Origin: Magnimaribacter mokuoloeensis
GTDB taxonomy: Bacteria > Pseudomonadota > Gammaproteobacteria > Magnimaribacterales > Magnimaribacteraceae
Length of the DNA stretch: 64,000 bases
Assembly: GCA_041860225.1 (NCBI GenBank)
Contig: CP151794.1
Coordinates: forward strand, 496,001-560,000
Direction: 5' to 3'
Positions 33,424 to 41,459 of the stretch are shown here, piece by piece. The position numbers were made by a program, and so were the translations under genes. Position 1 is the first letter of the stretch. Each line of letters begins with the position of its first letter. Below the pieces are notes generated by a model. It saw nothing but the letters and a program-made list of their open reading frames with translations. It was not told the origin of the DNA and made no database searches.

Positions 33424-34254
33424 TTAACCAATACGTCCACTAATATAGTTGGTAGTAAGAGGATGGCTAGGATCATTAAAAATTTTGTTTGAACTATCTA
33501 CTTCAACTAAATTTCCCATATGAAAATAGGCAGCTCTTTGCGAAATTCTTGAAGCCTGTTGCATTGAGTGAGTAACCACAACCAAAGCATAGTTTTGCTT
33601 AAGCTCTGAAATTAGATCTTCAATTCTTTCTGTAGCTATAGGGTCTAATGCCGAACAAGGCTCATCCATTAATATAACTTCAGGCTGCACGGCGATTGCT
33701 CTTGCTATACACAATCTCTGTTGTTGTCCGCCAGATAATGAAGTTCCTGAATCTTCCAATCTATCTTTAACTTCATCCCACAGTCCCACTTTCACAAGGC
33801 AAGACTCAACTAAATTATTAAGATCATTCTTATCTTTACATAGTCCATGAATTTTTGGGCCGTATGCCACGTTCTCAAAAATTGATTTAGGAAAAGGATT
33901 GGGTTTTTGAAAAACCATTCCAACTCTTGCTCTAAGGAGAACAACGTCCATATTTCCTGAAGTATTTATATAGTCGCTATAAATATCTTTACCATCTAAA
34001 GAAATTTTTCCTGTTACTCTTGCTATATCAATAGTGTCATTTAATCTGTTTAAGCATCTAATGAAAGTTGATTTTCCACATCCAGATGGCCCTATAAGGG
34101 CTAATACTTCAGATTTACCGATCTCCATATTAACGTTTTTTAATGCGTGGACGTCACCATAATAAACGTTACAGTCTTCTACATTCATGATTACAGACTT
34201 TTCAGTCCTGATATTGCCAACAGTTTTAAAATTCGAATCTAGTTCTTCTTCCAT
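33424..34254 (-). CDS. pstB: Phosphate ABC transporter ATPase
   Basis: Cytoplasmic ATPase of the Pst high-affinity phosphate importer, 276 residues. Walker A GPSGCGKSTF is near residue 55, the signature LSGGQQQRLCIARA near residue 172, and Walker B VILMDEPCSALDP near residue 192. Extended PstB features (VGMVFQKPNPFPKSIFENVAYG) are present. It follows pstA by seven bases. Confidence 0.97.
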   Translation of the reverse strand: MEEELDSNFKTVGNIRTEKSVIMNVEDCNVYYGDVHALKNVNMEIGKSEVLALIGPSGCGKSTFIRCLNRLNDTIDIARVTGKISLDGKDIYSDYINTSGNMDVVLLRARVGMVFQKPNPFPKSIFENVAYGPKIHGLCKDKNDLNNLVESCLVKVGLWDEVKDRLEDSGTSLSGGQQQRLCIARAIAVQPEVILMDEPCSALDPIATERIEDLISELKQNYALVVVTHSMQQASRISQRAAYFHMGNLVEVDSSNKIFNDPSHPLTTNYISGRIG

Positions 34255-34261
34255 TTTTAAA

Positions 34262-35569
34262 TTACCACTTAATTTGAAACTTATTTCGTAGCCATATGGC
34301 TAAAGAATTCATTAACAACAAGAACACCAATAATACCATTATTGCTGCAGACGTTTTTTCAGCAAATCCTCTTTCAGGTGCATCAGACCAAAGAAATACT
34401 TGAACAGGAAGAGCAGCCGAAGGTTCGGTTATAGAAGTAGGAATATCTACAACAAAAGCCACCATCCCGATCATAATTAAAGGAGCTGATTCTCCTAAGG
34501 CACGAGCCATTCCTACTATTGATCCCGTTAACATCCCTGGAAGAGCTAAAGGAACCACATGATGTAGTGTTGTTTGTATCTTTGATGCTCCTAAACCTAA
34601 AGCAGCATCTCGAATACTTGGAGGAACAGATTTCAAGGCTGCTCTTGATGCAATAATAACAACAGGAAAAGTCATAAGTGAAAGAACCAATCCGCCTACA
34701 ATTGGTGCAGATCTAGGAAATCCAAAAAAGTTTATAAATATGGCCAGACCTAAAAGACCGTAAATTATTGAAGGCACGGCAGCTAAATTATTAATATTTA
34801 CTTCTAAAAAATCTGTCCAAATATTCTTTTTAGCAAATTCCTCTAGATAAATAGCTGCCGACACTGCAAGAGGGAATGAAATTATAAAGGTTATGGTTAG
34901 CATCATAAATGAACCCACTAATGCTCCCAGTATGCCTGCTAATTCTGGTTCTCTTGAATCACCTGATACAAAAAGTGTGGTATTAAAGTTCCTATGAATA
35001 AGGTCCTTCTCCATCAAGTTTTCAACTAATGCAATTTGAAAGTCACTAATTTTTCTAGAGTTTTCGGAGGATTCAGTATCCACATAACCTTTAAGATACA
35101 TATCAACTTCATCATCTAAAGGAAGGATAAATGAGACAGTTTGACCCACCAAAGATTTGTCTTTAATAATTTTATTTTGAATCTCATAGGAAGCTCCTGA
35201 ACTTAAAATTAACCTGGCTTGTCTTCTCTCTTTTCTATTTTTCAGTTCAGGTAAATGTTCCTTCAATGAAGTAAAAATTAAGGAATCATAATCAGCAAAA
35301 AATAAATCCTCTTCAGTTTTGGTTCCATTAGGATAAATAACTTCAGAATCAAGAAATACTTCAAGTTCAATATCTGTTTTGATAAAAGCCTGATAACCTG
35401 TTGAAATTATTGAAGCAAAGAAGGTCAGCAGAAAAGCCACTGCTATAACTAGCGAAGAGATTCCATAAATTCTGAAATATCTCTCCTTTTGATTTCTTTT
35501 TTCTAAACTCTTTTCAATCAGTTTAGTAACGTTTAGGTCAGCCCTATTAATGTTATTCATATTGCTCAC
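34262..35569 (-). CDS. pstA: Phosphate ABC transporter permease PstA, long form
   Basis: Inner-membrane permease subunit of 435 residues. After a first hydrophobic segment near residue 40 comes a large non-membrane insert (about residues 65-205) of the DUF3333 type found in long PstA proteins. A standard six-helix permease core follows with the coupling motif SRAALKSVPPSIRDAALGLGASK near residue 310. It overlaps pstC by 17 bases and ends seven bases before pstB. Confidence 0.94.
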   Translation of the reverse strand: MSNMNNINRADLNVTKLIEKSLEKRNQKERYFRIYGISSLVIAVAFLLTFFASIISTGYQAFIKTDIELEVFLDSEVIYPNGTKTEEDLFFADYDSLIFTSLKEHLPELKNRKERRQARLILSSGASYEIQNKIIKDKSLVGQTVSFILPLDDEVDMYLKGYVDTESSENSRKISDFQIALVENLMEKDLIHRNFNTTLFVSGDSREPELAGILGALVGSFMMLTITFIISFPLAVSAAIYLEEFAKKNIWTDFLEVNINNLAAVPSIIYGLLGLAIFINFFGFPRSAPIVGGLVLSLMTFPVVIIASRAALKSVPPSIRDAALGLGASKIQTTLHHVVPLALPGMLTGSIVGMARALGESAPLIMIGMVAFVVDIPTSITEPSAALPVQVFLWSDAPERGFAEKTSAAIMVLLVFLLLMNSLAIWLRNKFQIKW

Positions 35570-36926
35570 GATATTTTTTTACTATTCGCAACGCGTAATA
35601 ATTAAGCACCAATGTAAATACAAACAAAGTAAGACCCAAGGCAAAAGCAGCCAAAGTTTTGGGGCTATCAAATTCCTGGTCTCCAACAAGCAGGGTTACG
35701 ATTTGAACTGTTACTGTTGTTACTGCATCCAATGGATTGACGGTCAATTTTGCTGAAAGTCCAGCTGCCATAACAACAATCATTGTCTCTCCGATAGCTC
35801 TTGATGCTGCCAATAAAACCCCTCCAACGATTCCCGGAAGTGCAGCAGGTAAAATTACTTTTTTTATTGTCTCGGATTTAGTTGCGCCAAGACCCAAAGA
35901 ACCATCTCGCATAGACTGTGGAACTGCAGAAATAACATCATCTGATAGAGAAGAAACTAAAGGAATTATCATAATTCCCATTACCAGACCAACACCTAAA
36001 GCGCTTTCTGATGATATGGATAAGCCTACAAATTCTCCGAAACCTCTGAGAAAAGGCGCAACAGTTATAGCTGCGAAAAACCCATAAACGACTGTTGGGA
36101 TTCCAGCTAAAATCTCAAGCATTGGTTTAGCAAAGGCGCGAACATTTGAAGGAGAATATTCAGAAAGATATATAGCATTCATTAGGCCTATTGGAACTGC
36201 AACCACTAAAGCAATGATAGATATTAAAATAGTACCTACAAAAAGAGGTATAGCGCCAAAAGCTCCAGAAGAACCGACTTGGTCCTCTCTAATTGCCATT
36301 TGGGGGCTCCATTTAAGTCCGAACAAGAAATCATCTAAGTCTACTACGCCAAAAAATCTAATAGCTTCAAATACAACAGAAAATAGAATTCCTGCAGTAG
36401 CTAAAATTGCAATACAGGTTGAGGCTAAGAAAAAATAATTAATATATCTTTCAATAGCATTACGGGCTTGAAACACTGAAGAAACCTTATTAATAGAAAT
36501 GTAAAATCCAAACAAACCTATGGATAAGCACGCGAAGATTAATAAAGTGTTTGAGACTGTTGAGAAGTAGGAGTAAAGAGATGCAGCCTCTTTTAATAAA
36601 AGTGAAATTTCACCGGTTATGTTTCTTCCTTCGCTAAGGTTCTTGAAATCATTTATAAAATTTAATGTTTGTATTTCATTAAAATTAACTACTTCTTTCT
36701 GAAGATTACTTAAGACAAAAGATGTGATTAATGATTCAGAAAAGAGAATCCAGCTAATTCCAATTAAAGCAACAGGAATAAGGAACCAAAAAGCAGTGTA
36801 GTATCCATAATACTCAGGCAAAGAATGAATTGAGGTATTTTCTCTTATCTTTAGGGCCTTACTTCTTCCTGCTCTAAAATTTAGAAAGGTAATTAGTAAA
36901 AAAGATAGAGCAATGATACTCATCAT
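35553..36926 (-). CDS. pstC: Phosphate ABC transporter permease PstC, long form
   Basis: Inner-membrane permease subunit of 457 residues. It is longer than E. coli PstC because of extra N-terminal membrane segments and a periplasmic stretch (about residues 60-110). The conserved core contains GSSGAFGAIPLFVGTILIS near residue 218, the EYSPSNVRAFAKPMLEILAGIPTVVYG region and the coupling loop SLGLGATKSETI near residue 340. It is separated from pstS by a strong hairpin at 36946-36981. Confidence 0.94.
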   Translation of the reverse strand: MMSIIALSFLLITFLNFRAGRSKALKIRENTSIHSLPEYYGYYTAFWFLIPVALIGISWILFSESLITSFVLSNLQKEVVNFNEIQTLNFINDFKNLSEGRNITGEISLLLKEAASLYSYFSTVSNTLLIFACLSIGLFGFYISINKVSSVFQARNAIERYINYFFLASTCIAILATAGILFSVVFEAIRFFGVVDLDDFLFGLKWSPQMAIREDQVGSSGAFGAIPLFVGTILISIIALVVAVPIGLMNAIYLSEYSPSNVRAFAKPMLEILAGIPTVVYGFFAAITVAPFLRGFGEFVGLSISSESALGVGLVMGIMIIPLVSSLSDDVISAVPQSMRDGSLGLGATKSETIKKVILPAALPGIVGGVLLAASRAIGETMIVVMAAGLSAKLTVNPLDAVTTVTVQIVTLLVGDQEFDSPKTLAAFALGLTLFVFTLVLNYYALRIVKKYREQYE

Positions 36927-36945
36927 TTTTTTAATACCTCAATAC

Positions 36946-36981
36946 AAAAAAACAGGGCCTCTTCACTTAAAAGGCCCTGTT
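36946..36981 (-). terminator. Hairpin terminator/attenuator between pstS and pstC
   Basis: On the minus strand AACAGGGCCT and AGGCCCTGTT form a ten-pair stem with an 11-base loop, followed by a run of seven T. This is a textbook rho-independent terminator placed inside the pst cluster. It should end most transcripts after pstS and let a fraction continue into pstCAB, matching the higher need for binding protein. Confidence 0.88.
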
Positions 36982-36998
36982 GTTTATTAAAATGAATC

Positions 36999-38051
36999 TT
37001 AATTCAAACCTCTCATAGGTTCTAAATTATTTGCTGCAGAATACATGCTTTTATATTCTTCATTTTGCAGAGGTATCAAGCCTTTGTCAGTTAAATAACC
37101 ATTATCACCAACTGCTCTTTTGCTTGAAAATTCTCTTAAATATTCTTTTATGCCCGGTATAAAACTTACATGAGCATTTTTAACATAAAAGAAAAGGGGC
37201 CTAGAAACGGGATAATCACCTTGGGCTATTTTTTCAAATTCAGGAAGAACACCATCTATCATAGACCCTTGAATGGAATCGGAATTTTGATCTAAGAAGC
37301 TATACCCAAATACACCCAAAGCTTTTGGATTGGCATTTAGCTTTTGTACGATGAGATTATCATTCTCACCAGCCTCAATATAAACACCATCTTCTCTCAC
37401 AGATCGACAAATAGCTTTATATTTATTTTTGTCTTGAGATTTTATTGCTTTTAACCAAGCGAATGTTTTACAACCTCCTTCTAATGCTAATTCTGCAAAT
37501 GCATCTCTGGTACCCGAAGTTGGAGGAGGACCAAGCACTTCAATTTTAGAATTAGGCAAAGACTTATCAATATCGCTCCAAAAGATATAGGGGTTATCGA
37601 CGAGTTCTTGTGTTCCGTTGGGATTAGGAACCTTTGGAGCTAAAGCCAAAAAGACTTGCTGTCTTGTAAGTTTAAAAGTTTCACCTTTTTTTGAATTTGC
37701 CATGACGATACCGTCGTAACCTATTTTAATTTCAATAATTTCGTCAATCCCGTTAGATGCACAGTTATCTATTTCAGATTGCTTTATTCTTCTTGAAGCA
37801 TTTGTTATGTCTGGATGTTGAACACCTATTCCTGAACAAAATAACTTTAAACCGCCTCCAGATCCTGTCGACTCTATAACTGGTGTTTTGAAGCTTGTGG
37901 TTCTGCCAAATCTCTCAGCAACTACCGTTGCAAAAGGATAAACTGTTGAAGAACCAACAATTTTAATTGTGTCGCGACCTTCTGCTAATACGTTTTTTGA
38001 GATCCCTATCGTTAAAATTAAAGTTATTAAAGTTGTAGTAATTTTTTTCAT
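36999..38051 (-). CDS. pstS: Periplasmic phosphate-binding protein
   Basis: Delivers phosphate to PstCA. I use ATG 38051, which gives a signal peptide MKKITTTLITLILTIGISKNVLA. An upstream ATG at 38087 would add twelve polar residues before it. The 350-residue protein shows the PstS motifs IVGSSTVYPFATVVAERF, ESTGSGGGLKLFCSG (phosphate loop) and PPTSGTRDAFAELAL near residue 170. The long PstS form with TNASRRIK is typical of marine and alpha/gamma-proteobacteria. It follows the porin gene and is terminated by the 36946-36981 hairpin. Confidence 0.93.
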   Translation of the reverse strand: MKKITTTLITLILTIGISKNVLAEGRDTIKIVGSSTVYPFATVVAERFGRTTSFKTPVIESTGSGGGLKLFCSGIGVQHPDITNASRRIKQSEIDNCASNGIDEIIEIKIGYDGIVMANSKKGETFKLTRQQVFLALAPKVPNPNGTQELVDNPYIFWSDIDKSLPNSKIEVLGPPPTSGTRDAFAELALEGGCKTFAWLKAIKSQDKNKYKAICRSVREDGVYIEAGENDNLIVQKLNANPKALGVFGYSFLDQNSDSIQGSMIDGVLPEFEKIAQGDYPVSRPLFFYVKNAHVSFIPGIKEYLREFSSKRAVGDNGYLTDKGLIPLQNEEYKSMYSAANNLEPMRGLN

Positions 38052-38101
38052 TTTATTTCGTGGTATATTTAAATTTTTTTGTGGCATTTGTGTTACAAAT
38101 T

Positions 38102-38133
38102 AAAGAATGATTTGTTAATTGAGGTCATTCTTT
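38102..38133. other. Inverted repeat between porin and pstS
   Basis: AAAGAATGA and TCATTCTTT form a perfect nine-base inverted repeat around a 14-base loop, covering the end of the porin gene. There is no strong T run, so it may be a weak terminator or an mRNA-stabilising element between the two Pho genes. Confidence 0.45.
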
Positions 38134-39058
38134 AAAATTTATATTCAAATCCTATCCCTGTTATTTCTTTTTCTTTAGATTTATTGTCTCCGCTTAAATC
38201 TGTAAAGAAGAAGAAAGCTTTAGCTTTACTGCTTAACTTATAGTCATAACCAAAAGAAAATTGCTTTCCCGAATCTAATTTCATATCGGACTCTGCCTGT
38301 TGAAATTTAAGTGTTCCCTTATCACCTACCTTCTGAGAAAAACTAATAACATAACCGTCTTCTTCTACTCCTGTAGATAATTTTTCACTATCCTGCAACA
38401 TAATTCCTAATTGACTGCGGTTGAATGGAATTTGAAGTGTTAATCTTGTTGAGTCGTAGCCCTTAAGTTCCGAATCAAAGGCCAAGGCAATATAAAAATT
38501 TTCTGAGTCGTAACTGAAAGAGGTTGAAGTTGAGTCACCTATGCTGTCATCACCGAGCCCTTCTGTGCCTTTAATTGCATTAAATGTTGCAGAAAAGCCG
38601 TTAATCTTTGGAGTTGTATATCCTACCAGGTCGCTCATCCTGTTCTCCCCTTGCAATATATTTTTAATATCACCTGCAAGGTCATTAAAAAGATCTATTT
38701 TCTTTTGTGATTTTTTTGTGGCTGTATCGTGCTTACCAAGAAAAATAGTACCAATAGATCCTTTTAAACCCACAAAGCTGTTTCTTTGTTTAAAAGTTCT
38801 ATCTTTAGATTCGTCTGCAGTTCCATCTACAGGATCAACCTCGTATTCAGCTTGATAAATAGCTTCTATTCCTTCTCCAAAATCCATACTTCCTTTTATA
38901 CCTAATCTAGAAGCGTTGCTTACCATATCCACTTCGGTACCAGAAGCTGTATCTTGAGATTCAACTGATATCCAAAGTTTTCCATAAACATTTGGTTCCT
39001 CAGATTGTAAATAAAGAACAGGAACAAGTAAGAGCATAGAAAGAATTTTAAGTTTCAT
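38132..39058 (-). CDS. Gram-negative porin, probably phosphate-regulated
   Basis: Outer-membrane beta-barrel of 308 residues. It has a signal peptide (LSMLLLVPVLYLQS) and the start VYGKLWISVES. It also has alternating-hydrophobic strands such as SRLGIKGSMDFGEGIEAIYQAEYEV and FVGLKGSIGTIFLGKHDT, and the C-terminal aromatic signature ending GFEYKF. It fits the general porin family rather than OprP. Its place between phoR and pstS suggests that it is induced in low phosphate and lets phosphate or phosphate esters into the periplasm. Confidence 0.88.
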   Translation of the reverse strand: MKLKILSMLLLVPVLYLQSEEPNVYGKLWISVESQDTASGTEVDMVSNASRLGIKGSMDFGEGIEAIYQAEYEVDPVDGTADESKDRTFKQRNSFVGLKGSIGTIFLGKHDTATKKSQKKIDLFNDLAGDIKNILQGENRMSDLVGYTTPKINGFSATFNAIKGTEGLGDDSIGDSTSTSFSYDSENFYIALAFDSELKGYDSTRLTLQIPFNRSQLGIMLQDSEKLSTGVEEDGYVISFSQKVGDKGTLKFQQAESDMKLDSGKQFSFGYDYKLSSKAKAFFFFTDLSGDNKSKEKEITGIGFEYKF

Positions 39059-39100
39059 ATTTTTTCTCCAATATTTATTGTGTGTACTTTAAATATGAAG

Positions 39101-39123
39101 TGTTACGTTTTTGTTTCGTAACA
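39101..39123. promoter_or_regulatory. Inverted repeat upstream of the porin gene
   Basis: TGTTACG and CGTAACA form a perfect seven-base inverted repeat with a nine-base spacer, between phoR and the porin. It could be a binding site controlling the porin or a weak phoR terminator. One arm resembles a PhoB half-site (CTGTTAC), but the direct-repeat spacing of a Pho box is not met. Confidence 0.4.
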
Positions 39124-39143
39124 GGAACAGGTTTGGAAAAAAA

Positions 39144-40232
39144 TTAGTTATTTTTGTTCAGTGTGAACCAAAAAATTGTACCCTTGGGATAGGCTCTTTC
39201 GTTACCTACAGAACCGCCCATAAGATTTATTAGATTCTTGACTATAGATAAACCTAGTCCAGTGCCCTCCTTTAAAGAAGTATTGTTATTTTGAATTCTA
39301 AAGAATCTCTCAAATACTCTTTCTCTTTGATCTGCGGGTATGCCTTGTCCGTGATCTTCAATTTCAAATCTTACTTTAGAGCCTTGGTCTTTCATATTAA
39401 TAATGATCTCATTGCATTCTTTAGAAATTCCATATTTAACTGAATTTTCTATAAGATTATCAATAACTTGAGATAATGCCTTAACGTCACAAATTACCTC
39501 TACATCTGATGAGATATTATTAATAATCTTTAGATCAGGATTATTTGATATGACAGAGTTAATTGAATTTTTAAAAATATCTGAAACGCCATTCTCAGCA
39601 AGCTCAAGATTGTATTCACCTGATTCTATAGTTGATAGATTCAGGATATCTTCCAAAAGATATGATAGTTTTTCTGAGTTTTTTAATATTGCATTGGAGA
39701 ACTTTTGGGCAATCTCTTTATCATCTAAAGCCCCATCAACTAGAGATTCTGAATTTGCCCTTATAACGGCTACGGGAGTTCTTAATTCATGAGATAAATT
39801 AGCAATAAAATCTTTTCTAATATTCTCTAATTTCTTTATACGGGTAATATCGATGAAGACAAGTGTTGTTTCGGATGAATCACTGTCAAAGGTGGCATTT
39901 ACTAAGAAACTTTTATTACCTGGCTCTACGCCAAAGATTTCTTCTTCTATGGATGTATCAAGTTTCGCGCTTTTTATTAAATTAATGATCTCGCTGTTAT
40001 TAAAAACCTCAACCAATTTACTACCTTCATAGCTTTTAGGAATATTTAAATCCAAAGAAGCGACTGAATTAATTTGAGTAATACAGTCATTTGAATCCAA
40101 GACAATAAGACCGATTCCTGTCTTATCTAATATTTGTGGCAGCTCTTTTGTAGTTAAAGCTGTACTTTCAACAACTTCTGTAGATTTTATTTGTTTATCT
40201 TTTGTAAAAAGACGTAAAACTTTAGACAACAT
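39144..40232 (-). CDS. phoR: Phosphate-regulon sensor histidine kinase, no membrane segment
   Basis: Sensor kinase of 362 residues. A PAS-like domain (about 30-130) is followed by the H-box FIANLSHELRTPV with His148, the N-box DNLIENSVKYG, and the G-boxes DHGQGIP and GTGLGLSIVKNL. The PhoR assignment follows from the PhoB partner and the pst neighbours. Unlike classical PhoR it has no hydrophobic N-terminal segment. The start overlaps phoB by eleven bases, so no longer version is possible. It may sense PstB/DUF47 state entirely from the cytoplasm. Confidence 0.9.
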   Translation of the reverse strand: MLSKVLRLFTKDKQIKSTEVVESTALTTKELPQILDKTGIGLIVLDSNDCITQINSVASLDLNIPKSYEGSKLVEVFNNSEIINLIKSAKLDTSIEEEIFGVEPGNKSFLVNATFDSDSSETTLVFIDITRIKKLENIRKDFIANLSHELRTPVAVIRANSESLVDGALDDKEIAQKFSNAILKNSEKLSYLLEDILNLSTIESGEYNLELAENGVSDIFKNSINSVISNNPDLKIINNISSDVEVICDVKALSQVIDNLIENSVKYGISKECNEIIINMKDQGSKVRFEIEDHGQGIPADQRERVFERFFRIQNNNTSLKEGTGLGLSIVKNLINLMGGSVGNERAYPKGTIFWFTLNKNN

Positions 40233-40905
40233 AATTAAATCTATACCCTACTCCGCGAACAGTTTCTATTTTTGTACCGATGTCGCCTATTTTACTTCGA
40301 AGTCTTTTTACATGTGTATCAACAGTCCTAGTCGTAACAGAAGAATTGTAACCCCACACCTCTTCAAGTAAAACTTCTCTAGGTTGTATACGACCGTTCT
40401 TTTGAACTAAATGCTTAAATAAAAGAAATTCCTTAGCAGTAAGTTGAATTTCTGTACTGCTTATAAAAACTCGATAAGTAGAAAGATTGATTTCTATATC
40501 ACCTAAAGAGATTTTAGTTGTTTCTTCCTGTTTTTCTTTTCTTTTTAGTACGGTTGATACTCTTAATGCAAGCTCTCTAACGCTAAAGGGCTTTACAACA
40601 TAATCGTCAGCACCCAACTCAAAACCTAACACTCTATCAACCTCTTCACCTTTGGCGGTTAACATAATTATAGATATGTCATGGTCATCAGGACTATTTC
40701 TAACTTTTTTGCATATATCTAAACCAGACATATCGGGCAGCATGAGATCTAATAGTATTAAATCAGGCTTTTTTCTAGATAAAGCAGCCAGGGCATCTTT
40801 GCCTTTAGAAACAGACTCTACGGTATAGCCTTCGGATTTAAACTTAAACTCTAAAGTAGATCTTAAATCTAATTCATCCTCGACTATCAGAATTCTTTTG
40901 GACAT
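40222..40905 (-). CDS. phoB: Phosphate-regulon response regulator
   Basis: OmpR-family activator of 227 residues. The receiver domain has acidic residues ED at 9-10, phospho-acceptor Asp53 in LILLDLMLPDMSG, and Lys in VVKPFSVREL near residue 103. The winged helix ends with TRTVDTHVKRLRSKIG and VRGVGYRF, matching PhoB. A TATGAT hexamer ends six bases before the ATG, and a PhoB-site-like sequence lies just upstream, so the gene is probably autoregulated and may be leaderless. Confidence 0.95.
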   Translation of the reverse strand: MSKRILIVEDELDLRSTLEFKFKSEGYTVESVSKGKDALAALSRKKPDLILLDLMLPDMSGLDICKKVRNSPDDHDISIIMLTAKGEEVDRVLGFELGADDYVVKPFSVRELALRVSTVLKRKEKQEETTKISLGDIEINLSTYRVFISSTEIQLTAKEFLLFKHLVQKNGRIQPREVLLEEVWGYNSSVTTRTVDTHVKRLRSKIGDIGTKIETVRGVGYRFNYVV

Positions 40906-40944
40906 GGAATTATCATACTGTCACTTTGTGACAAATATGTAAAC
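40906..40944 (-). promoter_or_regulatory. phoB promoter with candidate Pho box
   Basis: On the minus strand TTTACATATTTGTCACAAAG resembles two PhoB repeats. It overlaps the perfect inverted repeat TGTCAC-AAA-GTGACA (40919-40933). TATGAT follows at 40917-40912, then six bases and the ATG. A Pho box in place of a -35 box is the usual design of PhoB-activated promoters. The repeat spacing is one base short of ideal. Confidence 0.5.
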
Positions 40945-40961
40945 TATAAAGAAAAAATTGG

Positions 40962-41378
40962 TTAAGAATTCTTGTTGGCCTCTTTTTCTGCAACTCTTTC
41001 TCTTAATTCTGAGCTAGAAAATGTATGCGGTCTTTTATTGAAATAGCATTTGTCTAAGTACTTATCTCTACCAGTAAAATCTTTGTCTTTATACTCATCA
41101 CCTAAAATTCTTACATCCCACTCAACAGTATCAAGAATTTCGACTAGATCAGCTTCAGTATCGTAGACCATTACCTCATCAACATATTTACATGCCGTAA
41201 TTTGTATTTCTCTCTCTAGTAATGACTGCACTGGTGTGTTTTTTGACTTTCTATCAAAACTTGGGTCTGTTTGTATGCATACAATTAGATAATCACAGAC
41301 AGTTTTAGCTTCTTGTAACATAAGTACATGTCCTGCATGGAATAAGTCAAAAGCGCCAAAAGTTATACCTTTTTTCAT
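40962..41378 (-). CDS. Nucleotidyltransferase of the TagD/RfaE2 type (cytidylyltransferase-like)
   Basis: The 138-residue enzyme has the HxGH motif (FDLFHAGHVLML, residues 10-21) and the C-terminal S-S-S-E-L-R-E-R-V segment of the cytidylyltransferase fold. Family members activate glycerol 3-phosphate or sugar phosphates as CDP or ADP derivatives. The DEYKDKDFTG loop is closest to glycerol-3-phosphate cytidylyltransferase-like proteins. It stands alone between phoB and a dioxygenase, so its pathway is not clear from context. Confidence 0.8.
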   Translation of the reverse strand: MKKGITFGAFDLFHAGHVLMLQEAKTVCDYLIVCIQTDPSFDRKSKNTPVQSLLEREIQITACKYVDEVMVYDTEADLVEILDTVEWDVRILGDEYKDKDFTGRDKYLDKCYFNKRPHTFSSSELRERVAEKEANKNS

Positions 41379-41459
41379 AATATGTTTACTTGCTAAACGC
41401 TATGATAATTTGATTGACTGAATAATTGAATGTTTATTTAATGCTTTAGGGAGAATTTA

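Noticed and set aside
35737..36438. Open frames opposite pstC
   Set aside because: They are antisense to well-supported permease sequence, rich in Pro/Thr/Ile as expected from the reverse strand of membrane helices, and have no ribosome sites.
39101..39123. Canonical Pho box before the porin
   Set aside because: The repeats are inverted, not direct with 11-base spacing, so I list only an inverted repeat.
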